Assembly: GCA_022448525.1 (NCBI GenBank)
Contig: JAKVCX010000004.1
Span: 687,403-751,402 of the forward strand
Origin: Tenacibaculum sp.
GTDB taxonomy: Bacteria; Bacteroidota; Bacteroidia; Flavobacteriales; Flavobacteriaceae
DNA length: 64,000 bases
Direction of reading: 5' to 3'
Part shown: piece by piece, positions 54,884 through 63,756 of the stretch
Layout: each line of letters begins with the position of its first letter
Numbering within the stretch: the stretch's first letter is position 1
Made by a program: the position numbers and the translations under genes
Notes under the pieces: generated by a model
Seen by the model: only the letters and a program-made list of their open reading frames with translations
Database searches by the model: none
Told to the model about the DNA's origin: nothing

Positions 54884-54918
54884 TTTTGTGTTTATTATAA
54901 TTAAGCTCATTACCTTTG
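54884..54918 (+). promoter_or_regulatory. Internal promoter for the LptF/G-like gene and ribBA
   Basis: TTTTG (54884-54888), 22 bases, then TACCTTTG (54911-54918) match both boxes. The -33 box contains the GTG that would otherwise be read as the start of the downstream gene, and the -7 box ends 5 bases before GTG 54924, so 54924 is the likely start. Confidence 0.75.
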
Positions 54919-54923
54919 TAACT

Positions 54924-56372
54924 GTGAAGAGACTCGATAAGTATATATTAAAAAGTTTTTTAATTCCTTTCTTAGCAACCTTCTTTATCATACTTTTTGT
55001 TTTGGTAATGCAAGCTCTTTGGCTAGCTTTTGATGATTTAGCCGGAAAAGGAATTAGTATTGGTATTATTTTAAAATTTTTATGGTACACTACGCTTATA
55101 GTTGCACCTCAGGCACTACCAATTGGAGTTTTGCTATCTTCCATTATGACATTGGGAAGTTTGTCTGAAAACTATGAGTTCGCAGCAGCAAAATCAGCTG
55201 GTGTTTCTTTACAAAGAATGGTTCGTCCTCTTGTATTCTTTGCCTTTATTATGAGTGGATTAAACTTCGTTTTCCTAAACTATGTATATCCATACGCAAT
55301 TTTAAAACAAATCAATCTTAAAATTAATATTCGTAAAAAGCAACCAGCTCTTGCTTTGGTTCCTGGAAGTTTTAATGCCGATATTCCTAATTATCAAATT
55401 AAATTTGATGAAAAGTACGGTAAAGAAAATAACCTATTGAAGAAAGTTTTAATTTATGATTTATCTGCAAAAAAGGGAAATAACAAAATCATTACTGCCG
55501 AAAACGGTGAATTAGTTTCTGAAGAAGGAAGCCGTTATATGACCTTAAAACTATATAATGGTCATTTTTATGAGCACCATGTAAATGATAAAACAGCTTA
55601 TAAAGATCGATTTAGAATGAAAGCTTCTTATGCCGATTTTGACGAGTATGAAATGAATATCGATATGGCGGCTCTTCAAGATGATGATTTATCTAAAATT
55701 CAACATACTAAAAACTTTAATATGTTGAGTCTAAAGCAGCTTAAAGATACTCTTCCAAATTTAAAAGTTGGATATGACGATTATGTGAACTCTAGAGCAA
55801 AAAGTTTATACCGAAATAGCGAAGCAGAAGAACTTCATCAATTACCTGATTCCTTAATAAACAAAAAGCTTTCAAGTAACATTCTAGAGAATTTTGAATT
55901 ACTAAAACAACGAGATGTTATTAATTCTGCAATTTCAAAAATTGATAGAACCATTAATAATTTTACTGCCAACAAGAACTCTTTTAAATACAGAAGAAAA
56001 GTATTAAACTTATATGACATTGAGTTTTATAACCGAGTCGCATTTTCATTATCCTGTTTAATTCTTTTCTTTATTGGAGCTCCATTAGGTTCCATAATAC
56101 GAAAAGGTGGAATGGGACTACCAATGATACTTGCTATTGGTATTTATGTATTGTACTTCTTCACAAATACTTTCGGTAGAAACATGGCTGAAGAAAGTAC
56201 TTTATCTGCCGTTGCAGGATCTTGGTTAGCTGTGACTATTATGTTACCTTTGGCATTAATTTTAACGATTAGAGCAACACAGGATAAAGGATTATTCGAT
56301 ATCAATGGTTTATTCGTAAAAATTAAAAACTTTTTTATAAAAATACTTCCTATTAAAAGGAAAACATCATAA
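54924..56372 (+). CDS. LptF/LptG family lipopolysaccharide permease
   Basis: LptF/G form the inner-membrane pore that extracts LPS for the Lpt bridge. From GTG 54924 the protein has 482 residues and starts MKRLDKYILKSFLIPFLATF when the GTG is read as Met. There are three helices in the N-terminal third (about 8-115), a large periplasmic beta-jellyroll region (about 130-375), and three helices at the C-terminus (about 385-470: VAFSLSCLILFFIGAPLGSI). A longer GTG start at 54888 is rejected because it sits in the -33 promoter box. It is 6 bases before ribBA. Confidence 0.88.
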   Translation: MKRLDKYILKSFLIPFLATFFIILFVLVMQALWLAFDDLAGKGISIGIILKFLWYTTLIVAPQALPIGVLLSSIMTLGSLSENYEFAAAKSAGVSLQRMVRPLVFFAFIMSGLNFVFLNYVYPYAILKQINLKINIRKKQPALALVPGSFNADIPNYQIKFDEKYGKENNLLKKVLIYDLSAKKGNNKIITAENGELVSEEGSRYMTLKLYNGHFYEHHVNDKTAYKDRFRMKASYADFDEYEMNIDMAALQDDDLSKIQHTKNFNMLSLKQLKDTLPNLKVGYDDYVNSRAKSLYRNSEAEELHQLPDSLINKKLSSNILENFELLKQRDVINSAISKIDRTINNFTANKNSFKYRRKVLNLYDIEFYNRVAFSLSCLILFFIGAPLGSIIRKGGMGLPMILAIGIYVLYFFTNTFGRNMAEESTLSAVAGSWLAVTIMLPLALILTIRATQDKGLFDINGLFVKIKNFFIKILPIKRKTS

Positions 56373-56378
56373 CAAACC

Positions 56379-57521
56379 ATGACAACACAAACTAAGCAAA
56401 AGATTCAATTAAACACTATTGAAGAAGCTATCAATGACATAAGAGCTGGTAAAGTAATTATTGTAGTTGATGATGAAGATAGAGAAAATGAAGGAGATTT
56501 TTTAGCCGCTGCTGAAAAGGTAACTCCTGAAATGATCAACTTTATGGCAACGCATGGTCGAGGATTAATTTGTACACCTCTTACAGAGAAAAGATGTAAA
56601 GAACTGGAGCTAGGTATGATGGTTAACAACAATACCGATCCTATGGAAACTGCCTTTACAGTTTCTATTGATTTAAGAGGAAATGGTGTTACTACAGGAA
56701 TTTCTGCCTCTGATAGATCTAAAACTATAGAAGCTTTAGTAAATAAAGACACAAAGCCTTTTGATTTAGCTCGACCTGGACATATTTTTCCTTTAAAAGC
56801 TAAAGAAGGTGGTGTTTTACGAAGAACTGGACACACAGAGGCTGCTATAGATTTTGCTCGTTTAGCTGGGTTACAACCTGCCGGTGTTATTGTAGAAATC
56901 ATGAATGAAGATGGAACAATGGCCCGTTTACCTCAATTAATCGAAGTAGCCAAAAAGTTTGATTTAAAAATTGTTTCTATTGAAGATTTAGTTGCCTACA
57001 GAATGGAACATGATTCTTTAATTGAAAAGAAAGAGGATTTTAATGTTCAAACACGTTTTGGTGAATTTAGATTAAGAGCTTATCAGCAAACAACAAACAA
57101 TCAAATTCATATTGCTTTAACGAAAGGAACTTGGAGTAATAATGAACCTATTTTTACGCGAGTAAATTCAAATTTAGTTAATAACGACATCCTAGGAACT
57201 TTAACTAACGACGCTGATAAAAAATTAGACAGAATGTTTAATGTGATTAATGAGGAAGGTCGTGGAGCAATTTTATTTATAAACCAACAAAACCAATCTT
57301 TAAATCTTTTAAACAGATTAAAAGGACTGAAAGAAAATCAAGAAAACGGAGAAATGAAAGCTCCAGGTATTGCCTTTGATAATAAGGATTTCGGTATTGG
57401 AGCTCAAATTTTACATGATCTAAATATTCACAAACTAAAACTTGTATCAAATACCAAACAAGAAAAACGTGTTGGTATGATTGGGTACGGATTGGAAATT
57501 GTAGATTACATAAACTTCTAA
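56379..57521 (+). CDS. ribBA: RibBA-like protein: intact DHBP synthase, degenerate GTP cyclohydrolase II domain
   Basis: The 380-residue protein has an N-terminal 3,4-dihydroxy-2-butanone-4-phosphate synthase (1-205) with all motifs intact: VVDDEDRENEGDFLAA (29-44), ATHGRGLICTPL (57-68), ISASDRSKTI, and RRTGHTEAAIDFARLAGL. The C-terminal GTP cyclohydrolase II domain (from about 222) has lost its zinc site: positions normally CxxGD...CDC read LVNND (266-270) and NDAD (277-280), and the EGRGIGL motif reads QQNQSLNL (303-310). It therefore resembles RibBX proteins, and only the ribulose 5-phosphate branch of riboflavin synthesis is expected to be active. It follows the permease gene by 6 bases. 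Confidence 0.9.
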   Translation: MTTQTKQKIQLNTIEEAINDIRAGKVIIVVDDEDRENEGDFLAAAEKVTPEMINFMATHGRGLICTPLTEKRCKELELGMMVNNNTDPMETAFTVSIDLRGNGVTTGISASDRSKTIEALVNKDTKPFDLARPGHIFPLKAKEGGVLRRTGHTEAAIDFARLAGLQPAGVIVEIMNEDGTMARLPQLIEVAKKFDLKIVSIEDLVAYRMEHDSLIEKKEDFNVQTRFGEFRLRAYQQTTNNQIHIALTKGTWSNNEPIFTRVNSNLVNNDILGTLTNDADKKLDRMFNVINEEGRGAILFINQQNQSLNLLNRLKGLKENQENGEMKAPGIAFDNKDFGIGAQILHDLNIHKLKLVSNTKQEKRVGMIGYGLEIVDYINF

Positions 57522-57525
57522 ACAC

Positions 57526-57558
57526 AAAAAAAAGAGCTTCAAATGAAGCTCTTTTTTT
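57526..57558. terminator. Bidirectional terminator between ribBA and the FabK-like gene
   Basis: Arms AAAAAAGAGCTTC and GAAGCTCTTTTTT (13 pairs) flank a 4-base loop, with the end overlapping the stop of the convergent gene by about 2 bases. Confidence 0.88.
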
Positions 57559-58489
57559 ATAAGTTATTTTTTACATCTGTATACTCAGATATTATTTCTT
57601 CTAACACTTGTTTAGCAGGTTTTATTTCATGAATTAAACCTGCAACTTGTCCGATTTCTAATTCACCTTCTTCTAAATCGCCTTCAAACATTCCTCTCTT
57701 TGCTCTAGCTCTTCCCAATAATGTTTTAAGATCTTCTACCGATGGACCTTTTTGATATAACTCTTGTACATCATTGAAAAACTTATTTCTTACTAAACGT
57801 ACTGGAGCTAATTCTTTTAATGTAAGGTATGTATCTCCATCTTTAACTTTTACAATTGTATCTTTAAAAAGATCATGTGCAGAAGATTCTTCAGTGGCAG
57901 CAAATCTACTTCCGATTTGAACTCCATCAGCTCCTAAAACCATTGCCGCTAACATTCCTCTTCCAGTTCCTATACCTCCGGCTGCGATAACAGGAATCTT
58001 AAGTTGTTCTTTTACCATTGGTATTAAAGTAAACGTAGTTGTTTCTTCTCTACCATTATGACCACCAGCTTCAAATCCTTCACAAACGACTGCATCCACT
58101 CCTGCTGCTTCAGCTTTTAAAGCAAACTTTACAGAGCTCACCACATGAACAACCGTAATTCCTTTTTCTTTTAGAAAATTTGTCCAAGTTTTAGGATTAC
58201 CAGCAGACGTAAAAACAATCTTTACTCCTTCCTCAACTATAATATCCATTATTTGTTCAATATCTGGATATAACATCGGAACGTTAACACCAAAAGGCTT
58301 GTTTGTTGCTTTTTTACATTTTTGAATATGCTCTCGAAGAATATCTGGATACATAGATCCTGCTCCAATTAATCCTAACCCACCTGCATTAGAAACAGCC
58401 GATGCTAATTTCCATCCTGATACCCAAATCATTCCGCCTTGAATAACTGGATATTCTATATTAAAAAGTTCTGTGATTTTATTACTCAA
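57557..58489 (-). CDS. FabK-like / nitronate monooxygenase family flavoprotein
   Basis: The 310-residue TIM-barrel FMN enzyme starts FNIEYPVIQGGMIWVSGWKL, with the conserved AGGLGLIGAGSM, NKPFGVNVPML and VVCEGFEAGGHNGREE (His/Gly cofactor site). IPVIAAGGIGTGRGMLAAMV and GVQIGSRF complete the pattern. It fits both FabK-type enoyl-ACP reductases and nitronate monooxygenases; the EAGGH block and overall alignment favour FabK-like, but the functional call is open because a FabI is encoded at 5637. It stands in a minus-strand run with the 256-residue membrane protein. Confidence 0.82.
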   Translation of the reverse strand: MSNKITELFNIEYPVIQGGMIWVSGWKLASAVSNAGGLGLIGAGSMYPDILREHIQKCKKATNKPFGVNVPMLYPDIEQIMDIIVEEGVKIVFTSAGNPKTWTNFLKEKGITVVHVVSSVKFALKAEAAGVDAVVCEGFEAGGHNGREETTTFTLIPMVKEQLKIPVIAAGGIGTGRGMLAAMVLGADGVQIGSRFAATEESSAHDLFKDTIVKVKDGDTYLTLKELAPVRLVRNKFFNDVQELYQKGPSVEDLKTLLGRARAKRGMFEGDLEEGELEIGQVAGLIHEIKPAKQVLEEIISEYTDVKNNL

Positions 58490-58499
58490 TGTTCAAATT

Positions 58500-59270
58500 T
58501 TAATGAATTAAATATAAAAAAAGTAACAGAACTGACAGAGATAAAAAGCAGAATATAAATATCGGTACTTGTACTATTTTAAACGAAAAATTGACAAAGC
58601 TCTCTAAAGTATCTGAAACCGAATTAATTGTATTAACATAAGAACTTAATACTTCATTCTTTGGATGATCTGGATTATTAACAAAATCATTAATCTTATC
58701 CTCTGAAAATTCTAATCTATCAGAAATTACAATTAATATTCGTTTGATTACACTACTTATTATAAATCCTATTAATGGAATTCGCCTTGCTATAACTTCA
58801 CAAAATAATGGAATGGTAACAATATGTATAACACCTTTAAATAATAAAGAGAGAACTTCTTTTTTATTTTCCTCATTAATTTGGCCATTTACTTTGGATA
58901 CATCTGATATTGATTGTTTTAAAATATCAAGAGAATAATCTGTTATTCCCCAAATGTCTTTTTTCATTTTAAAAATTAGCAATACCAATCCAAATAAAAT
59001 ACCAAAAAATAGAAAAAGAACAAAACCAATAGTTGCATATATAACATATTCAACATGAACTAAATCAAAAATTTTAAAACCACTGAAATAAATAAACAGA
59101 ATAAAAATTATTGGACGGATTACCCATGAAACTACATATTGAGGCAACAATATTAATTCTGCAAAATTCTCCGCTACTTCTTCATTTCTATACTCACTTA
59201 CATCAATACCAAGTTCAGTCTTTATTTTTTCTTGTAATGCAACGACATCTTTTTTACTTCTAATCTTCAT
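58500..59270 (-). CDS. Membrane protein of unknown function
   Basis: The 256-residue protein begins with a charged soluble part (SKKDVVALQEKIKTELGIDV) and has about five hydrophobic segments: VIRPIIFILFIYFSGFK, YATIGFVLFLFFGILFGLVL, VIHIVTIPLFCEVIARRIP, LIGFIISSVIKRILIVIS and a C-terminal VQVPIFIFCFLSLSVLLLFL. No family is recognised. It lies 10 bases upstream of the FabK-like gene and is probably co-transcribed. Confidence 0.7.
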   Translation of the reverse strand: MKIRSKKDVVALQEKIKTELGIDVSEYRNEEVAENFAELILLPQYVVSWVIRPIIFILFIYFSGFKIFDLVHVEYVIYATIGFVLFLFFGILFGLVLLIFKMKKDIWGITDYSLDILKQSISDVSKVNGQINEENKKEVLSLLFKGVIHIVTIPLFCEVIARRIPLIGFIISSVIKRILIVISDRLEFSEDKINDFVNNPDHPKNEVLSSYVNTINSVSDTLESFVNFSFKIVQVPIFIFCFLSLSVLLLFLYLIH

Positions 59271-59331
59271 AACTTTCCTTTACAGAAAACTTTAATTTAC
59301 TAGTAATTCTAAACACCAATTATCTTAATAA

Positions 59332-60963
59332 TTATCTTTTAACAAGCTTTATCACCTTTTTACTATTTCCATTCGATAAACTCAACAGATAAATTCCACC
59401 ATTAAGTGAAGAAACATTTATTAAGTTAGTTTGAGTATTATCAAACTTTAATACTTCTTTTCCTAAAATGTTATAAATTGAAATACTATAATCTTTAATA
59501 TTACTATTGGCTATATCAATTGTCAAATTATCTTCTACAGGATTCGGAAAAACTGAAAAACCATCTAACTCAAATTCATCGTTAGAAAGTGTTACGTTAA
59601 AAGCAGCCTCAAAATCTGGAACACCATATCCATAGTGATCTGTTGGGTTTGAATATCTATCAGCTGATTTTCTAACAATATCCATTATTTCCATATTTGT
59701 TTTATTAGGAAAAGCTTGCCAAAAACAAGCAATAACACCACTCATTACTGGAGAAGAAAATGAAGTACCATTTGACAATGCATTATTTCCTGAGATATAA
59801 TTTACAATATAAACGTTTTGTCCTTGACCCAAAACATCCGGTTTAACGCGACCATCAGCAGTTGGTCCGTACGAACTAAATGAAGCAATAGTTTCAACAG
59901 AATTTACAGCTCCAACAGTAAATACAGAATTAGCGTCGGCTGGTGCACTTATGTATTTCCAGGGACTGTTTCCTGAATTACCGGCAGAAGTTACCAATAA
60001 CATTCCTCTACTCGATCCAATCACGGCTCCTCTAGTGATAAATGTAGTTTCACCATTCATATCGCTGTAAGAATAATTATAATTTGAGTTATCAAAAGTT
60101 GTATAACCTAATGACGTATTAATTATATCAACACCTAAACTATCTGATCTTTCCGCTGCTTCTACCCACAAAGTTTCTTCCAATGGTGTTTCACTAGCCG
60201 CATCTTCTGTTCTAAATAAATAAAAAGATGCATCTGGAGCAGTTCCAATAAAATCGTTTTCTTTATAAGCAGCTATATCAGATAGTACATGTGTTCCATG
60301 AGAATTACCCGTGTAAAAATTAGTACTTCTATTTACAAAATCGTAACCACCTAAAATTTGATTATTCTTTCGTAAACCTGAAAAAGCTCCAAGTGTATTT
60401 ACATTCGGAAAACCTGCATCAATAACTGCGATATGAATTCCTGCACCTGTGTATCCATTTTCATGTAAGAAATCTCCACCTAGCATTTCTATTTGGTTAG
60501 TAGCATCTCCATAATTATATGTTGGCTTTCCACTTTGGAATTTACTCTTATGGTTGTTAAATACTTCCTTATTCTTTTTGATATGAACAGTTTCTTTTGC
60601 ATTTAAAGAACGATTTGCGAAATCAATCCTATCAATAAATGTAAAACTCGTGCTTAAGTTATTTATATCATTAATTTGACCAATTACATGAATAGCGTTA
60701 AGCCATTTTGATTTTCCAACTACAGTAATTCCAGTAGCTGATTTTATTTGATTGTAGTACGAAGCTTCAATAGGAACATCTTTATTGTCGAGGGAAATTC
60801 CTTGTTTAGTTCGTCGATCTAATGCTCTTTGAGATAACATCATTAATGGCGACGTAAGATACGTTGCCTCACTTGGTTTATCTTTTAAATAAACCCAAGC
60901 ATGATCCTGAGCAAATAAGTTTGTACTTAATAGTAGTGGTAAAAAAAACAGTAACTTCTTCAT
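59332..60963 (-). CDS. Subtilisin-like (S8) serine protease with T9SS sorting domain
   Basis: The 543-residue secreted protease has a signal peptide ending LFAQ and an N-terminal prodomain (about 20-150). The S8 domain has triad Asp182 (AVIDAGF), His222 (SHGTHV) and Ser401 (GTSFSSP), plus oxyanion Asn329 (SAGNS). The C-terminus (about 470-543) is a type A T9SS sorting domain: SVFPNPVEDNLTIDI, GKEVLKFDNTQ and GIYLLSLSNGNSKKVI, so it should be exported by the type IX system and attached or released. PorD of that system is encoded at 8731. Confidence 0.94.
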   Translation of the reverse strand: MKKLLFFLPLLLSTNLFAQDHAWVYLKDKPSEATYLTSPLMMLSQRALDRRTKQGISLDNKDVPIEASYYNQIKSATGITVVGKSKWLNAIHVIGQINDINNLSTSFTFIDRIDFANRSLNAKETVHIKKNKEVFNNHKSKFQSGKPTYNYGDATNQIEMLGGDFLHENGYTGAGIHIAVIDAGFPNVNTLGAFSGLRKNNQILGGYDFVNRSTNFYTGNSHGTHVLSDIAAYKENDFIGTAPDASFYLFRTEDAASETPLEETLWVEAAERSDSLGVDIINTSLGYTTFDNSNYNYSYSDMNGETTFITRGAVIGSSRGMLLVTSAGNSGNSPWKYISAPADANSVFTVGAVNSVETIASFSSYGPTADGRVKPDVLGQGQNVYIVNYISGNNALSNGTSFSSPVMSGVIACFWQAFPNKTNMEIMDIVRKSADRYSNPTDHYGYGVPDFEAAFNVTLSNDEFELDGFSVFPNPVEDNLTIDIANSNIKDYSISIYNILGKEVLKFDNTQTNLINVSSLNGGIYLLSLSNGNSKKVIKLVKR

Positions 60964-61007
60964 GATTGAAAGTTACTGTTTTTATTTAATTATTAAATCA
61001 AAAGTTC

Positions 61008-62195
61008 TTATGAAATCACTCCCGACCCTAAAAGTTCTTCATTCTTGTACCAAGCAACGAATTGCCCTTCTTGAATGGCTGATTGAGGGTTTTCAAACTC
61101 CACAAACAATCCATTTTCTACTTTATGTAATATTGCTTTTTCTAAAGGCTGACGATAACGAATTCTTGCTTCAACTTCCATTGTTTCATCATTAGCTAAA
61201 GCTAAATCTTCACGAACCCAATGCAATTCTTTATTCGAAACAAACAATACATTTCTATATAACCCTCTGTGATTTTTTCCTTCTCCTGTAAAAATTACGT
61301 TTTCTTCTACATCCGTTTCAATTACAAACAAAGGTTCTTTAGTTCCTCCTACTGCAAGTCCTTTTCTTTGTCCTTTTGTAAAATAATGAGCTCCTTGATG
61401 CTTTCCTACAACTTTTCCATCAGCTACAGCATATTCGAACTTTTTTGACTTATACGTTAATTCTGCCTGTTTATTTTCAAAACGTGGTAATGGTTTATTA
61501 TAAGCTTCAAAAGAATCTGGAACTTGGACAATTACTCCTTCTTTTGGTTGAAGTTTTTGTTGAAGAAAATCCGGTAAACGAACTTTACCAATAAAACATA
61601 ATCCCTGAGAATCTTTTTTCTCCGCAGTAATTAAATCTGCTTCTTTTGCAATTTCTCTTACTTCAGGTTTTGTTAATTCTCCAACCGGAAATAAAGCTTT
61701 GGATAATTGCTCTTGAGATAACTGACACAAGAAATAAGATTGGTCTTTATTTCCATCTTTCCCAGCTAATAATTTATAAACTGGTTTTCCGTCTATAATT
61801 TCCTCTTCTTTTCTACAATAATGTCCAGTAGCAACGTAGTCTGCACCTAAACTAAGCGCAATGTCCATAAAAACATCAAACTTAATTTCACGATTACATA
61901 AAACATCTGGATTTGGAGTTCTTCCTTTCTCATATTCATCAAACATATAATCAACAATACGTTCTTTGTATTGTTCACTTAAGTCAACTGTTTGAAATGG
62001 AATTCCTAATTTTTCAGCAACAATCATGGCATCATTGCTATCTTCTAACCAAGGACATTCATCAGAAATAGTAACAGAGTCATCGTGCCAATTCTTCATA
62101 AAAAGGCCAATCACTTCATACCCTTGTTCTTGTAATAAATAAGCGGTTACACTACTATCTACTCCTCCTGAAAGTCCGACCACTACTCTTTTCAT
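61008..62195 (-). CDS. mnmA: tRNA 2-thiouridine(34) synthase MnmA
   Basis: MnmA thiolates U34 of Lys, Glu and Gln tRNAs. The 395-residue protein has the PP-loop SGGVDSS (9-15), catalytic Cys100 ([10 protein letters not shown]) and Cys200 ([10 protein letters not shown]), with PNPD just before the first Cys. The C-terminal beta domain ends with [20 protein letters not shown]. Two TAAATTTG boxes on the minus strand at 62203-62210 and 62216-62223 are candidate -7 elements. It lies upstream of the T9SS protease gene with 44 bases between them. Confidence 0.96.
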   Translation of the reverse strand: MKRVVVGLSGGVDSSVTAYLLQEQGYEVIGLFMKNWHDDSVTISDECPWLEDSNDAMIVAEKLGIPFQTVDLSEQYKERIVDYMFDEYEKGRTPNPDVLCNREIKFDVFMDIALSLGADYVATGHYCRKEEEIIDGKPVYKLLAGKDGNKDQSYFLCQLSQEQLSKALFPVGELTKPEVREIAKEADLITAEKKDSQGLCFIGKVRLPDFLQQKLQPKEGVIVQVPDSFEAYNKPLPRFENKQAELTYKSKKFEYAVADGKVVGKHQGAHYFTKGQRKGLAVGGTKEPLFVIETDVEENVIFTGEGKNHRGLYRNVLFVSNKELHWVREDLALANDETMEVEARIRYRQPLEKAILHKVENGLFVEFENPQSAIQEGQFVAWYKNEELLGSGVIS

Positions 62196-62293
62196 ATTTT
62201 GCCAAATTTAGAGTGCAAATTTACGAATAAGAATCTGTTTATTTTATGGGAAAAATTGATAAGTACATAGAATGAATTTATGAAAGAAAAATA

Positions 62294-63007
62294 TTACTCT
62301 TCCTCCTCTTCTTTTGGTTTAGCATCATCTTTTAACATATTCTTTCTCGGTCTTCCTTTTGCAGAAACCTCACCATCGATGTAATATTCCCATTTCCCTT
62401 TTCTTGCACCATTTTCGTACATTCCTTTCTCCTTGATAACACCTTTTAAATCGTAATATTTACCTAAACCATTCAGTTTTCCATCAACATAAATTACATC
62501 TTCAATTAAAATTCCTTCTTCCGTATAAATTTTTGAAGTGCCGTGTTTCTTTCCTTCTTTATAGTAAGTCTCTTCGGTTACGTTACCATTATCGTAGTAA
62601 TTTTTAACAACTCCATCTAGAAGTCCATTCTTATAATTTTCTTCTGAAAAAACTCTTTGACCATCCGCGAAGTAATATATCCATTTACCAACGCGCTTTT
62701 TACCAACCATTTTACCTTTGGTTTTTACACGTGTTTTATTGTAAAATTTTACTGAAGCTGTATCTGAAGTATTAGAAAAAACCTTTACAATTGCTGGGTA
62801 AGATGAACCTTGATTATAAAAAGAAAACGTTCCTATTTCTTTTCCATTTTTAAATTCTCCCTCATATCTAATATCACCGTTTTCGTAATATTTCTTCCAA
62901 ATTCCAGTTCTTCTTCCTTGAGAATCTAACTTATTTATTTTTTGACCAAATGCAGTAAAAGAAGCTACTACAAAACTTAAGACAATTATCACGTTAACTT
63001 TGCTCAT
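62294..63007 (-). CDS. YwqK/MORN-repeat exported protein
   Basis: The 237-residue protein has a signal peptide (about 1-21, SFTAFGQ) and then repeats of the YENGDIRYEGEFKNGKEIG type: RRTGIWKKYYENGDIRYEGE, DGVVKNYYDNGNVTEETYYK, GLGKYYDLKGVIKEKGMYEN. The C-terminus is acidic (DAKPKEEEEE). Related YwqK proteins are annotated as antitoxins in toxin systems, but no toxin is visible here and this one is exported. Role unknown; possibly a surface scaffold. Confidence 0.82.
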   Translation of the reverse strand: MSKVNVIIVLSFVVASFTAFGQKINKLDSQGRRTGIWKKYYENGDIRYEGEFKNGKEIGTFSFYNQGSSYPAIVKVFSNTSDTASVKFYNKTRVKTKGKMVGKKRVGKWIYYFADGQRVFSEENYKNGLLDGVVKNYYDNGNVTEETYYKEGKKHGTSKIYTEEGILIEDVIYVDGKLNGLGKYYDLKGVIKEKGMYENGARKGKWEYYIDGEVSAKGRPRKNMLKDDAKPKEEEEE

Positions 63008-63071
63008 TGTTTCTCTCTTTTGTCCTTATATTTAGTTTTATAATTTGTAAAAGTACACAAACCATACCAAT

Positions 63072-63677
63072 ATGAGTATCGATTTTTTAATTTCTGTATT
63101 GAACAATATTGAAAACCCTAAAAAAGTAAATCGTATTAAAGCTTCAAATATTGTATTGAAACAACCAGAATTAATAAAACAACTGGTAGATTTAACATTT
63201 GAAGTGAACAATCCAATTTCGGTTAAAGCTAGTTGGATTTTAGAATGGATTTGTACACATCATGGAATTAACTATGTTTTACCATATTTAGATACTTTCA
63301 CAAAAGGATTATCTCATTTGCATTTTGATGGATCTCTGAGAACCTGCGCTAAAATTTGCGAACATTTAGCGAATAACTTTTCAAATAAGGAAGAAAACAA
63401 AACCAAACAGCTTCTCACCAACGATCATATCACGAGAATCATAGAAACTGGCTTTGATTGGTTAATGACTGATAAAAAAATAGCTGTAAAAGCTTATACT
63501 ATGACTACTTTATATGTATTTGGTAAATATCAAGACTGGGTTCATCCTGAGTTAGAACATATTATTAGAAGTAAAGTAATTCATGAAGGAAAAGGATGCA
63601 CGGCGCGTGGAAGAAAAGTTCTTGAACTACTTGAAAAAGATGCACAGTTGAAAAAATCAACGAATCAGAAACTCTAA
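63072..63677 (+). CDS. Helical-repeat (HEAT-like) protein of unknown function
   Basis: The 201-residue cytosolic protein is predicted all-helical: DFLISVLNNIENPKKVNRIK, LIKQLVDLTFEVNNPISVKA, SWILEWICTHHGINYVLPYL and WVHPELEHIIRSKVIHEGKG. The repeat pattern recalls HEAT/ARM repeats, and no catalytic motif is recognised. Proteins of this kind have sometimes been mislabelled as adenylosuccinate lyase, but no lyase signature is seen. It is followed 79 bases later by the GG-leader gene on the same strand. Confidence 0.72.
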   Translation: MSIDFLISVLNNIENPKKVNRIKASNIVLKQPELIKQLVDLTFEVNNPISVKASWILEWICTHHGINYVLPYLDTFTKGLSHLHFDGSLRTCAKICEHLANNFSNKEENKTKQLLTNDHITRIIETGFDWLMTDKKIAVKAYTMTTLYVFGKYQDWVHPELEHIIRSKVIHEGKGCTARGRKVLELLEKDAQLKKSTNQKL

Positions 63678-63721
63678 ACTACATTTCAGAAAATAGTACC
63701 ATTTTCAACATTGATTTCGAG

Positions 63722-63736
63722 ATACTTTTAAAGTAT
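63722..63736. repeat. Small near-perfect inverted repeat before the GG-leader gene
   Basis: ATACTTT, one T, AAAGTAT forms a 7-1-7 palindrome 20 bases before the ATG at 63757. It could be a regulator binding site; it lacks the T tract and loop of a terminator. Short A/T palindromes occur by chance, so this is tentative. Confidence 0.4.
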
Positions 63737-63756
63737 TAACCAAAAAATTTAAAATC

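Noticed and set aside
56405-56902. 165-residue minus-strand reading frame inside ribBA
   Set aside because: It lies entirely within a conserved enzyme on the other strand and encodes a low-complexity Ser/Leu-rich product with no promoter.
60962-61195. 77-residue frame at the mnmA 3' end
   Set aside because: It overlaps mnmA antisense and matches no family.
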